Assembly: GCA_947037995.1 (NCBI GenBank)
Contig: CAMQUV010000037.1
Coordinates: 1-8,243 of the forward strand
Origin: an uncultured Rikenellaceae bacterium
Lineage (GTDB): Bacteria; Bacteroidota; Bacteroidia; Bacteroidales; Rikenellaceae
DNA: 8,243 bases
Direction of reading: 5' to 3'
Positions 1 to 5,950 of the stretch are shown here, piece by piece; position 1 is the stretch's first letter; each line of letters starts with the position of its first letter. The translations under genes were made by a program, and so were the position numbers. The notes under the pieces were generated by a model. It made no database searches. It was not told the DNA's origin and was given only the letters and a program-made list of their open reading frames with translations.

Positions 1-2
1 GA

Positions 3-431
3 CTTGAACGCCAGGTCAATAATAATAGCAATTTAAAAATGATGACAAATATAGTCTCGGCATTAAAAAAAGCAGACAGCCCACTAATCATCCTTGATGA
101 GGGCGACAAACTAAGCGAAAAAATACTTTACTCATTAATTTCATTATACAATCAACTAGAAGAGATTTGCGGAATTGTTCTTTGTGCCACAGATTACCTG
201 AAAACTAAAATTGAATCCGGGGTAGAAACCGAGCGTCAGGGTTATAAAGAGTTAAATAGTCGTATCGGTGGCAAGTTCCTAGACATCCCTGCCTGCAAAG
301 ATACTGACATAGCAGCAATTTGTAATGCAAACGGCATAGACAACACAGAAATCGTAGCAGAGATAGCCAATACCTCAGATGGAGATTTGCGCCGCGTTAA
401 ACGACTTATTCACGCTCATAAAAACCGTTAA
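3..431 (+). CDS. MuB-type transposition ATPase, C-terminal part (5' truncated by window edge)
   Basis: The frame is open from base 3, so 142 residues are visible and the P-loop half lies outside the window. The visible part has a Walker B strand LIILDE (residues 28-33 of the fragment), a second core strand GIVLCATD (57-64) with a polar sensor-like end, then SRIGGKFLDIP and a C-terminal helical lid with GDLRRVKRLIH (about 127-137), typical of AAA-type MuB/TniB proteins. MuB binds target DNA, directs the MuA transposase to it and stimulates strand transfer. The ATG at 39 is internal, because the codons before it are in frame and the Walker B follows too soon for it to be the start. The stop lies 3 nt before the next start, so the two genes are probably co-translated. 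Family assignment is from remembered family sequence, and is fairly sure. Confidence 0.85.
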   Translation, partial: LERQVNNNSNLKMMTNIVSALKKADSPLIILDEGDKLSEKILYSLISLYNQLEEICGIVLCATDYLKTKIESGVETERQGYKELNSRIGGKFLDIPACKDTDIAAICNANGIDNTEIVAEIANTSDGDLRRVKRLIHAHKNR

Positions 432-434
432 GAA

Positions 435-1052
435 ATGATAAGAGCATATTCAGCAAAAGAGTTAATACAGCGAAAGTTTAAGCTATTGCCATTTACTGGT
501 GATTGGCTGGGGCTGGTCGGCTCTCCCGAGCTATCGGGAAGCTGGCTAATATGGGGTGGTTCGACTAGTGGTAAAACTTCGTTTGCTCTCCAGTTATGCA
601 AATATCTATCAACTTTCGGCTCAGTAGCATATAATTCGCTTGAAGAGGGTGTAAGTGAGTCGTTAAGGCTAGCACTAATACGCACTTCAATGGATGAGGC
701 TAAAAATGTGGTGATACTAGACAAAGAACCTATTGAAGAGTTAATAACTAGACTTAAAAAACACAAGTCGCAGCGTATAGTGATAATTGACTCGCTACAA
801 TACACAGGTTTAGACCTATTGGAATATAAAAGTCTTATTTCGGAGTTTCCCACAAAGCTATTTATATTCATATCTCACGCAGATGGCCGGGAACCTGACG
901 GGAAACTAGCCAAACGAGTTAGATACGATAGTAATGTCAAAATATACGTTGATGGCTATCAAGCTACAGCCCACAGCCGCTACGGCGGTGGCAAAACATA
1001 CACAGTATGGAAAGAAGGCGCAGCCAACTGTTGGGGCGCAGACAATAAATAA
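435..1052 (+). CDS. RecA/RadA-like P-loop ATPase
   Basis: A single-domain 205-residue ATPase. Seen directly: Walker A GGSTSGKTS (41-49), an acidic pair EE (70-71) where RecA-fold enzymes carry the catalytic glutamate, a Walker B strand RIVIID (114-119), and FIFISHADGREPDGK (about 143-157) followed by KRVRYDSNVKIYV, matching the loop and last strands of RadA/DnaB-like cores. It lacks a zinc finger and a Lon-like domain, so it is not a full RadA. It starts 3 nt after the MuB stop. Phage Mu has no equivalent gene here, but RecA-like ATPases of this size are what I expect in Bacteroidota Mu-like phages. A role in recombination, replication restart or DNA loading after transposition is inference. 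An internal TCCCGA/TCGGGA palindrome lies at 524-539. Confidence 0.75.
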   Translation: MIRAYSAKELIQRKFKLLPFTGDWLGLVGSPELSGSWLIWGGSTSGKTSFALQLCKYLSTFGSVAYNSLEEGVSESLRLALIRTSMDEAKNVVILDKEPIEELITRLKKHKSQRIVIIDSLQYTGLDLLEYKSLISEFPTKLFIFISHADGREPDGKLAKRVRYDSNVKIYVDGYQATAHSRYGGGKTYTVWKEGAANCWGADNK

Positions 1053-1095
1053 TAAATATAAACAAAATAACAACCACTTAAACACTATTTAAATT

Positions 1096-1740
1096 ATGAA
1101 ACTAGACCAATTAACCCCAGAGCAACGCGAGACCTTAAAGCAAGAGCTAGCGGCGCAAGAACAAGCCAAAAAAGAGGCTAAACAAAAAGAGATTGAAACC
1201 TACAAAATCCTAGCGTGTGACGCGGTGGACGAAAACTTCCCGGTACTGGTTGACCTAGCCGAGAAAATGAAAGCGAGCAAATCGCAGGTGTATGATAATT
1301 TCGCCGCCATAATTGCATCCAAAGGCGAATTGTACGGCATAAAAAACGGACAGCAATCGCACAGCTTCACGAACGAAGCAGGCACTAAACGTGTTAAAAT
1401 TGGCTACAATATGTTAGACAAATACGACGACACGGCGGAGGTTGGTATTACTAAAGTTCGTGAGTATGTGCAGAGCCTCGCCAACAGCCCCGAAACTGAG
1501 CAGCTTGTGGGTATTATCCTTGACCTACTGGCAAAGGACAGCAAAGGTACGCTAAAAGCCTCGCGCATCGTAACGCTAAAGCAATACGCAGAGAAGAGCA
1601 AAAACAATGAGTTCATAGACGGTGTTAACATCATTATTGAGGCCTACAAACCCGAACGTTCTAAAATGTATATCCGCGCCGAGTACCGCGACACGTTAGG
1701 CAAATGGGTTCCAGTTCCCAGTTCAATCACTGAGTGTTAA
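1096..1740 (+). CDS. DUF3164 family phage protein
   Basis: This 214-residue protein begins with a highly charged, probably helical segment rich in Q, E, K and A (about 8-38). It ends with the conserved DUF3164 region: KGTLKASRIVTLKQYAE (from about 150) and then SKMYIRAEYRD...GKWVPV (189 onward). The KG-x(2)-K/T-x-SRI/V...L and SK-x-YIR-x-Y-x-R signatures are the reason for the call. The family is common in the early region of Mu-like phages, usually near MuA/MuB. Its biochemical function is unknown to me. The start codon follows an AT-rich leader ending in TTTAAATTATG, and no other in-frame ATG precedes it after the previous stop. Confidence 0.8.
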   Translation: MKLDQLTPEQRETLKQELAAQEQAKKEAKQKEIETYKILACDAVDENFPVLVDLAEKMKASKSQVYDNFAAIIASKGELYGIKNGQQSHSFTNEAGTKRVKIGYNMLDKYDDTAEVGITKVREYVQSLANSPETEQLVGIILDLLAKDSKGTLKASRIVTLKQYAEKSKNNEFIDGVNIIIEAYKPERSKMYIRAEYRDTLGKWVPVPSSITEC

Positions 1741-1759
1741 ATTTAAAACTATAAATACT

Positions 1760-1996
1760 ATGTGCAATTGTATTGAAACGGTTGAATCTCAACTCAACAA
1801 GCAGTTATTAAAACAATATCCAAATGCTGAAATTACAGAGGCAGTCGAATTGCTAAACAAACATTATATACTTCCATCGCTTGAGGTACGACCATACAAT
1901 CCAACTTTAGGACGTTTTACGGATGGTAAGCGTAAACGAAAATTTGAGGTAACAATGAATTTTACCTATTGCCCATTTTGCGGCGTAAAATATTAA
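1760..1996 (+). CDS. Small protein with N-terminal CxC and C-terminal CPFC (putative zinc-binding)
   Basis: This 78-residue protein has cysteines at both ends: MCNC at the N-terminus (C2, C4) and CPFCGVKY at the C-terminus. Two cysteine pairs brought together would make a rubredoxin/zinc-ribbon-like metal site. The middle is basic (FTDGKRKRKFEV), which would suit nucleic-acid binding. The short-range CxC and the CPFCG ending are seen; metal and nucleic-acid binding are inference. It lies 19 nt after the DUF3164 stop and just upstream of the first copy of the repeated structured element. Similar small proteins are widespread and uncharacterised in Bacteroidota prophages. Specific function unknown. 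Confidence 0.65.
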   Translation: MCNCIETVESQLNKQLLKQYPNAEITEAVELLNKHYILPSLEVRPYNPTLGRFTDGKRKRKFEVTMNFTYCPFCGVKY

Positions 1997-2002
1997 CAAC
2001 CC

Positions 2003-2056
2003 AACTCCCGACTGGCAGTCACCAAAGGTTCGAGACCTTTATCGGGAATAAAACAA
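2003..2056 (+). repeat. Structured intergenic element, copy 1 (tRNA-elbow-like fold)
   Basis: It begins 6 nt after one stop codon and ends 29 nt before the next start. It matches 2453-2506 at 51 of 54 positions, with the first 39 identical. Predicted pairing: an outer stem TCCCGA (2006-2011) with TCGGGA (2042-2047); a small hairpin GACT-GGC-AGTC (2010-2020) that competes for two bases of the outer stem; and AAAGG (2024-2028) with CCTTT (2036-2040) closing the 7-nt loop TTCGAGA. That loop and 5-bp stem fit a tRNA T-arm (TTCRANN), and the other loop carries GG as a D-loop does. No anticodon arm exists, so this is not a tRNA. No T-run follows, so it is not an ordinary terminator. Function unknown. 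Confidence 0.7.
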
Positions 2057-2085
2057 ATAATTAACTTTAAAAAACAAACAACAAA

Positions 2086-2433
2086 ATGAAAGCAATTTAC
2101 AAATACACAGAAGATTTTGGCAGAATTGGCGAATTAGAAGCCATTTTTATTGAAGAGCAAAATGTAGTGCAGTATGCTATTGAAAACAAACTTGACGTCT
2201 ATTTTGGCGAAGTGCTAGGGAAACATAGTGAGGTTATAGGCACTTTATCTCAAAAGAATATAACCGAGATTACATCTGATCAAACAATGGTTAAAATGTT
2301 TGAAAAAAATAATCTCTCATGTGGTTCTAATCCATTTGAAGACCCGATTTGTAATAGAGAAGATGAGGGATTTGGCGACGACCCAGTCTCTGAATACATT
2401 AGTTATAAGTTGACTGGAAAACGTCCTAATTAG
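2086..2433 (+). CDS. Hypothetical protein bracketed by the two structured repeats
   Basis: A 115-residue acidic soluble protein with no signal peptide or membrane segment. I do not recognise a named family with certainty; the stretch VYFGEVLGKHSEVIGTL (about 38-54) and the Cys-Gly...NPFED near 79-86 look like conserved parts of small phage-encoded hypothetical proteins. The start follows an A-rich leader (AAACAAACAACAAAATG), the usual style in this operon. The gene sits alone between the two repeat copies, which lie in the same orientation exactly 450 bp apart, so recombination between them would remove the gene cleanly. Codon use looks like that of its neighbours. Confidence 0.6.
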   Translation: MKAIYKYTEDFGRIGELEAIFIEEQNVVQYAIENKLDVYFGEVLGKHSEVIGTLSQKNITEITSDQTMVKMFEKNNLSCGSNPFEDPICNREDEGFGDDPVSEYISYKLTGKRPN

Positions 2434-2452
2434 TTTCCAAACAATCTAACAA

Positions 2453-2506
2453 AACTCCCGACTGGCAGTCACCAAAGGTTCGAGACCTTTAGCGGGAGCA
2501 AAACAA
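2453..2506 (+). repeat. Structured intergenic element, copy 2 (tRNA-elbow-like fold)
   Basis: Second copy of the 2003-2056 element, 20 nt after one stop codon and 16 nt before the next start. The inner T-arm-like hairpin and the small GACT/AGTC hairpin are unchanged. The three differences all fall in or next to the 3' strand of the outer stem. Here the outer stem is CTCCCG (2455-2460) with CGGGAG (2493-2498), again 6 bp. Compared with copy 1 the helix loses the inner A-T pair and gains an outer C-G pair, so helix length is kept while the register of its ends moves. That suggests, weakly with only two copies, that the folded form is what matters. Confidence 0.7.
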
Positions 2507-2522
2507 TATTAAATCACTAATT

Positions 2523-2807
2523 ATGAATATTAGCAAAGACCAAAACAACAACCTTATTATCTCGGGAATCACCATAGAACTTGCAGAGCTGTTACGGACC
2601 GCAATATTAACTATGACCGAGAAACACAAAGAATGCAGGCCTCCACACGAAAAACTACTGCGCCGCTTAGCAATCCAAATTGACAACGTGTTAACAAATA
2701 AAAACAGCTACTGTATTACCAAAATGCCTATCGACGAATCTACAATGACGCTAGATAAAATCACCTATCAAGCCAATGCAAGAGGTTTAGATATGAGAAA
2801 CAACTAA
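2523..2807 (+). CDS. Hypothetical early-region protein
   Basis: A 94-residue soluble, mostly helical protein of unrecognised family. The first third (NNLIISGITIELAELLRTAILTMTEKH) looks like a short strand followed by an amphipathic helix. The middle has a basic stretch EKLLRRLAIQID (about 44-55). It has no signal peptide, membrane segment or metal motif. Its ATG lies 16 nt after the end of repeat copy 2, the shortest distance between an element and a gene here, so it is the gene most likely to be affected if the element acts in cis on translation. Coding status rests on operon position, a normal leader and the lack of a competing frame. Confidence 0.55.
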   Translation: MNISKDQNNNLIISGITIELAELLRTAILTMTEKHKECRPPHEKLLRRLAIQIDNVLTNKNSYCITKMPIDESTMTLDKITYQANARGLDMRNN

Positions 2808-2850
2808 CAATCAAAAACCTGAATATTAAAAACACTAACACACGAAGAAA

Positions 2851-3216
2851 ATGAGACCAATAAAATTTAGAGGAAAAGACCTCAGTGGCAAATGGAGAGA
2901 GGGTGCGCTCGTAATATTTCCTCAAAATAATCGAGTTACTATATATGACGCCAAAGCCTTTTCATATACTCGTATTGACCCCGAAACAGTTGGACAATTC
3001 ACAGGCTTGCTAGACAAAAACGGTAAGGAGATTTACGAAGGGGATATAATTTCTTATACCATCCTATCAAGACCTGTTAATTATGTTTGTGAGTTCAATA
3101 AAGGGGCGTGGCGAATGGTAGATGTAGAAAATGGATATGACCAACTATTATATATGTTTCATAAAAAATGCACTATTATCGGCAACATCCACGACAACCC
3201 CGAATTAATTAAATAA
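2851..3216 (+). CDS. YopX family protein
   Basis: This 121-residue protein has the full set of YopX signatures: IKFRGKD (4-10), then a GKW-REG turn (13-18), the central DPETVGQFTGL (43-53) and DKNGKEIYEGDII (55-67), and a C-terminal IIGNIHDNPEL (109-119). The family is named after Bacillus phage SPbeta YopX and is very common in phages and prophages of Bacteroidota and Firmicutes; its structure is beta-rich and its function is not established. Length is normal for the family, so the gene looks intact. It starts after an A-rich leader 43 nt from the previous stop, within the early operon. Confidence 0.9.
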   Translation: MRPIKFRGKDLSGKWREGALVIFPQNNRVTIYDAKAFSYTRIDPETVGQFTGLLDKNGKEIYEGDIISYTILSRPVNYVCEFNKGAWRMVDVENGYDQLLYMFHKKCTIIGNIHDNPELIK

Positions 3217-3234
3217 CCTTAAACAAATAACAAA

Positions 3235-3447
3235 ATGAAACGATTCCTGACCCCTCTAGGTTTATTTAACATTCTAATCTTACAGTGGCTATTTATACGA
3301 TTAGCACGTTGTAAATCATGTGATACTACTTTTTACGGCATTATTGGTTTCATATTACCTTTTACAGGTTGGTCTAACCGCTACTTTTTAATAGGTAGCA
3401 TGTTTAACTTAAGGATAACATCAAAAAAGAAAATAACCGCAAAATAG
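3235..3447 (+). CDS. Small membrane protein
   Basis: This 70-residue protein has two hydrophobic segments, LTPLGLFNILILQWLFIRLA (about 5-24) and a second from TFYGIIGFILPF to the FLIGSMF region (about 31-57), with a basic C-terminus (RITSKKKITAK). It is probably an inner-membrane protein. The N-terminal pattern LGLFNILILQWLFIRLA...GFILPFTGW is familiar from small uncharacterised Bacteroidota prophage proteins. Its place before the GemA-like gene does not reveal a role. A holin-like or superinfection-exclusion function is possible by size and topology only; no lysis enzyme is present next to it. The start follows AAACAAATAACAAAATG, 18 nt after the YopX stop. Confidence 0.6.
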   Translation: MKRFLTPLGLFNILILQWLFIRLARCKSCDTTFYGIIGFILPFTGWSNRYFLIGSMFNLRITSKKKITAK

Positions 3448-3455
3448 CAACCAAA

Positions 3456-3977
3456 ATGAAAATATATCGCAATAGCCTATTGGCGAAACTTCACATATTG
3501 ATAACTCAAAACTCCGTCGACAAAGAGGCTCTTTATAGCGCTTATAACGTTGAAAGCGCTAAGAACCTCAGCAACGACCAGCTGAAAGATTGTATTAATC
3601 ACATTGAGGGCAAAACGCCATCACAAACTAAAACCGTTCCGGATACAGATATTAAAAAGCTACGTTCGGAGGTGCTGGCGCTACTTACCTGGTCGCCACG
3701 CGCCACCAATAAACGTAAACAAGGGTTAGGACTTCCAAACGACTGGGCAGTGTTAAATCCGTTTATCGCTCAGCACGCCGGGCGAGATTTGACCTCATTG
3801 ACAATTGCAGATTTGAATCGATTCAAATTGAAGCTACACGCAATGAAAAAAAGCGGATGGTTTTACAAGCAAAGCGAACCTGACCCAATACCGACAACCG
3901 CAGTGTCTCAAGTAAAGATAACGCCCAAATCAACACCAATATTTATTGGTCAGATGCAGAGCCAAACCCTGAGCTAA
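3456..3977 (+). CDS. GemA/Mu gp16-like (DUF1018-type) protein
   Basis: A 173-residue protein. The N-terminal part, SLLAKLHILITQNSVDKEALYSAYNVESAKNLSNDQLKDCINHIEG, follows the GemA/gp16 pattern of a helix that begins the domain, a short D-x-E-x-LY turn, then S-x-x-LS-x-x-QL. The C-terminal half, with WAVLNPFIAQHAGRDLTSLTIADLNRFKLKLHAMKKSGW, is a second helical region also seen in Bacteroidota members. Mu GemA modulates host gene expression and supercoiling; that role is only carried over by similarity. It starts 8 nt after the previous stop. The last 30 residues look low in complexity, and the -1 frame at 3884-4003 reads as a more protein-like tail, which raises the possibility of a small indel. 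Family call is moderate. Confidence 0.55.
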   Translation: MKIYRNSLLAKLHILITQNSVDKEALYSAYNVESAKNLSNDQLKDCINHIEGKTPSQTKTVPDTDIKKLRSEVLALLTWSPRATNKRKQGLGLPNDWAVLNPFIAQHAGRDLTSLTIADLNRFKLKLHAMKKSGWFYKQSEPDPIPTTAVSQVKITPKSTPIFIGQMQSQTLS

Positions 3978-4059
3978 GCACAAAAAAAAGAGCCCCAATA
4001 GTTTAACCCATCGAAAGCCCCGTAGACAAGGACAAAGATAATAAAAAACTTCGGGACTA

Positions 4060-4275
4060 ATGGCATATAATAGAAAAAATAAACTAGAGCAAATCATAGA
4101 GGTGCAGAATATCACCCTGGAGCACTCACGTCGTGGGGTTACGCAGCAGTGGATATACTGCCAGCTGATATACCCAAGGTTTCGCATCTCTCGCTCTACG
4201 TTCTATAATTACCTAGCCACTCCAGCCAAGCGCGACATTAAAGCGTTTCACAATCAAATGAGCCTAAACTTCTAG
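4060..4275 (+). CDS. Small basic protein, last gene of the early operon
   Basis: A 71-residue basic, helical protein (MAYNRKNKLEQIIEVQNITLEHSRRGVTQQWIYCQ...). The segment with RGVTQQWIYCQLIYPRFRISRSTFYNYLA (about 25-53) reads as a helix-turn-helix-like unit: a helix, a turn near the middle and a second helix with SRSTFYNYL that would fit DNA recognition. Similar short proteins occur at this place, after GemA-like genes, in Bacteroidota Mu-like phages and have no assigned function as far as I know. A DNA-binding or Mor-like regulatory role is inference. The 82-nt gap before it holds no other gene. The gene ends 16 nt short of the stop of the convergent gene. Confidence 0.55.
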   Translation: MAYNRKNKLEQIIEVQNITLEHSRRGVTQQWIYCQLIYPRFRISRSTFYNYLATPAKRDIKAFHNQMSLNF

Positions 4276-4297
4276 CCCTTTGGGTTGAAAACTAGAA
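4270..4297. repeat. Inverted repeat spanning the two convergent stop codons
   Basis: TTCTAG (4270-4275) and CTAGAA (4292-4297) are perfect reverse complements separated by 16 nt that contain CCCTTTGGG. The TAG stops of the rightward and leftward operons lie inside the two arms. A transcript from either strand could form the 6-bp stem. It is weak (four A/T pairs) and has no adjoining T-run, so a terminator role is not well supported. Confidence 0.3.
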
Positions 4298-4876
4298 ATC
4301 AGTGTAAATATCTTTTTTCTCGGCTAATACCTCTTGTAGAGTATTGTACAGGAGAGTAATATTTTTAGAAAGTTTATTTTTCTTTATTTCATTATCAAAC
4401 TCATCAATATCAGTTTCTACTCTAATCTTGGTAACATTCCCCTGCGATATTGCCAATATTTCTTCCTTTGTTATCTTATACGCAGGATTCACGTAGTAGA
4501 ATGTTCCATATTGAGAAATTGCATTTTCGTAGTCAGCTGGCCCTCTTTTTACAGTATTTTCAAGTGTGATAATATCACCATTCTCACACTTTAATAGGAG
4601 TTTTCGCCCAATCTCAAAAGTATATTTCTTGTTCTGTTCGTAGATTTTCAACATAAGAACATAAGATTGACACCCAGCAGTATCAATGACAACACCTAGC
4701 CCCATAAATGCCTGGCCTCCTCTTTTTAAGTAAATTCTGTATTGTTCGGTGCCAATCATTCGTGCCCCATTCTCTTCGACTTTATCAATAGCGATTTTCT
4801 TTTGAGCAAAACCGATATTGATAGTCGTTATTGCTAGCAGGGTAATGAAAAAGAATTTTTGTAGTAAAGTTTTCAT
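4292..4876 (-). CDS. Secreted/periplasmic hypothetical protein, probable moron
   Basis: This 194-residue protein starts with a clear Sec signal peptide: MKTLLQK, a hydrophobic core FFFITLLAITTINIG and a likely cleavage after FA (residue 24), before QKK. The mature part is a mixed strand/helix domain of about 170 residues ending with YKITKEEILAISQGNVTKIRVET and a charged helical tail. That KIR-type ending resembles a group of secreted hypothetical proteins from Bacteroidota chromosomes. No lipobox cysteine follows the signal. It is the last gene of the leftward region, is separated by 79 nt from the head genes, has its own promoter candidate, looks more AT-rich than them and has no place in virion assembly. 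These are features of a moron expressed in the lysogen. Function unknown. Confidence 0.75.
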   Translation of the reverse strand: MKTLLQKFFFITLLAITTINIGFAQKKIAIDKVEENGARMIGTEQYRIYLKRGGQAFMGLGVVIDTAGCQSYVLMLKIYEQNKKYTFEIGRKLLLKCENGDIITLENTVKRGPADYENAISQYGTFYYVNPAYKITKEEILAISQGNVTKIRVETDIDEFDNEIKKNKLSKNITLLYNTLQEVLAEKKDIYTDF

Positions 4877-4920
4877 TTTTTTATATGTAAATTAGTATGA
4901 GTTATTTAGGTTGTCTATTG

Positions 4921-4951
4921 TAAATATAGTGGTATTTTTTTATTCAGCAAA
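4921..4951 (-). promoter_or_regulatory. Bacteroidota-type promoter candidate for the moron
   Basis: On the minus strand TTTG (4951-4948) is followed after 19 nt by TATATTTA (4928-4921). Bacteroidota housekeeping promoters have TTTG near -33 and TAnnTTTG near -7 with about this spacing; only the last base of the -7 element differs. It begins 4 nt after the stop of the upstream gene, giving an expected leader of about 35-40 nt before the ATG at 4876. Confidence 0.45.
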
Positions 4952-4955
4952 AAAC

Positions 4956-5381
4956 CTACGACGATTCGACCCACGAAGTTGTGAAAGATAGCGTAAAAGG
5001 CCGCGGATAAGCATCTTTCCCCCTTTCGAGTGACTGACGTACTAATGGGCTAAAATAATCACACTCAAAGCCATTCAGGGCCATAGCAATGCTGCTTAAT
5101 AAATCATAGTGCGCCATCGCCTGTTCTCTCAATTCAGAGTCGGAATGGATGTCATCCGACCCAAGAACGCTAAAACCCAAGGTCACATTAATAGTTGCAT
5201 TTGCAAGTTGTCCGCCACCTTTGTACGCATTATATGCAATAGAGCCAATATCTACCAGCGCGCAAGGGAATGACACAGGCGGGTGTTCTAGTTGGAGCTG
5301 CCCAAGGTCAGTTGCGATAAAAACTGGTTCAGTTATCGAGTTTTTAATTTGTGTAAAAATAGTGTTTAAAATCTCTTTCAT
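4956..5381 (-). CDS. Putative tail-terminator/head-tail joining protein
   Basis: A 141-residue soluble protein. Its start overlaps the stop of the Mu G-like gene in an ATGA arrangement (translational coupling), so it belongs to the head-assembly operon. The pattern of an N-terminal helix (MKEILNTIFTQIKNSI), DLGQLQLEHPPVSFPCALVDIGSI (25-48), a strand NATINVTLGFSVLG (61-74), a helical stretch EQAMAHYDLLSSIAMALNGF and a final strand PFTLSFTTSWVES is what I expect for small alpha/beta tail-terminator proteins such as lambda gpU or Mu gp37. I see no diagnostic motif, so that function rests on order, size and predicted secondary structure. In Bacteroidota Mu-like phages proteins of this type are usually annotated as hypothetical. 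Confidence 0.5.
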   Translation of the reverse strand: MKEILNTIFTQIKNSITEPVFIATDLGQLQLEHPPVSFPCALVDIGSIAYNAYKGGGQLANATINVTLGFSVLGSDDIHSDSELREQAMAHYDLLSSIAMALNGFECDYFSPLVRQSLERGKDAYPRPFTLSFTTSWVESS

Positions 5382-5950
5382 ATTCGATTGAATTTTTTGG
5401 TTAGTGTATCTGTTACGTATTTTGTAATAATTGAGTTAAGTTCTTTGGACTCGCCTATGAATTGCCTCTTTGGCATCCTGGCGCTACGTTTGCCGAAAAC
5501 TTTAAAAATACCGCCCTCGTTGTGGATTTTTGCGTGGGGTGCACTGTTGCTAATTACAACCGTTTCGCCACGCACGCGGCCTTTGGTTGAGTTCATTAAG
5601 TAATTACGTCGCGAAGTCAACACAGTCCTCTGGGTAGCTGTGGGCGAAAAGTTTAGTTTCTTTTGCGACTTCGATTTTCTAGTCTTCCCTGTTGCACTAT
5701 CCCTGGTAAAACTATAATGCGTTCGCTTTTCACCCTTATAGGAAAATCCATACCATCCACTTGCTGGGTCACGCCGTTTAACATCCTTCCATTTGTGTAG
5801 TCCGCCATTAACAAACCCACCCTGTCGAAAATTCTCCTTAAAATGGTCTTCTGCTAGCTTAGCAACCCCGCGAGTAATATCAATAACGGAGACTTTAATA
5901 ATTCGCCGTAATTCGGTTTCAATTCGTCTTATGTCAGTGTTTTTCGCCAT
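5378..5950 (-). CDS. Phage virion morphogenesis protein (Mu G/gp31, P2 S type)
   Basis: A 190-residue protein of the Mu gpG family, needed in Mu for completing heads and tails. Seen in order: helices at the start, FRQGGFVNGGLHKW (41-54), a basic insertion of about 45 residues, VLTSRRNYLMNS (110-121), which corresponds to the family LT-x-SG-x-L-x-x-S segment but has RR in place of SG, then the strand-turn ISNSAPHAKIHNEGG (133-147), and the closing MPKRQFIGES (159-168) followed by a terminal helix. The APHAKIHNEGG and MPKRQFIG blocks are diagnostic. Its ATG at 5950 lies inside the end of the Mu F frame (17-nt overlap), and its own stop overlaps the next start, so three genes are tightly coupled. 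Confidence 0.85.
   Translation of the reverse strand: MAKNTDIRRIETELRRIIKVSVIDITRGVAKLAEDHFKENFRQGGFVNGGLHKWKDVKRRDPASGWYGFSYKGEKRTHYSFTRDSATGKTRKSKSQKKLNFSPTATQRTVLTSRRNYLMNSTKGRVRGETVVISNSAPHAKIHNEGGIFKVFGKRSARMPKRQFIGESKELNSIITKYVTDTLTKKFNRI

Noticed and set aside
524..539. TCCCGA-GCTA-TCGGGA palindrome, same stem as in the intergenic elements
   Set aside because: It lies inside the coding sequence of the RecA-like ATPase and lacks the T-arm-like part; probably chance.
428..871. Long minus-strand open frame opposite the ATPase gene, and other antisense frames (1200-1634, 3930-4187, 5149-5603, 7220-7402, 7670-7924)
   Set aside because: Each lies opposite a gene with clear family motifs or in a well-packed operon, and none of the predicted proteins has recognisable features; they are shadows of the coding strand.
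2003..2506. tRNA genes or intrinsic terminators
   Set aside because: There is a T-arm-like hairpin but no anticodon arm and only about 42 nt in the fold; A-rich sequence, not a T-run, follows the stems.
2003..2506. Integron attC sites
   Set aside because: The layout is cassette-like, but the RYYYAAC/GTTRRRY core sites are absent and no integron integrase is visible.
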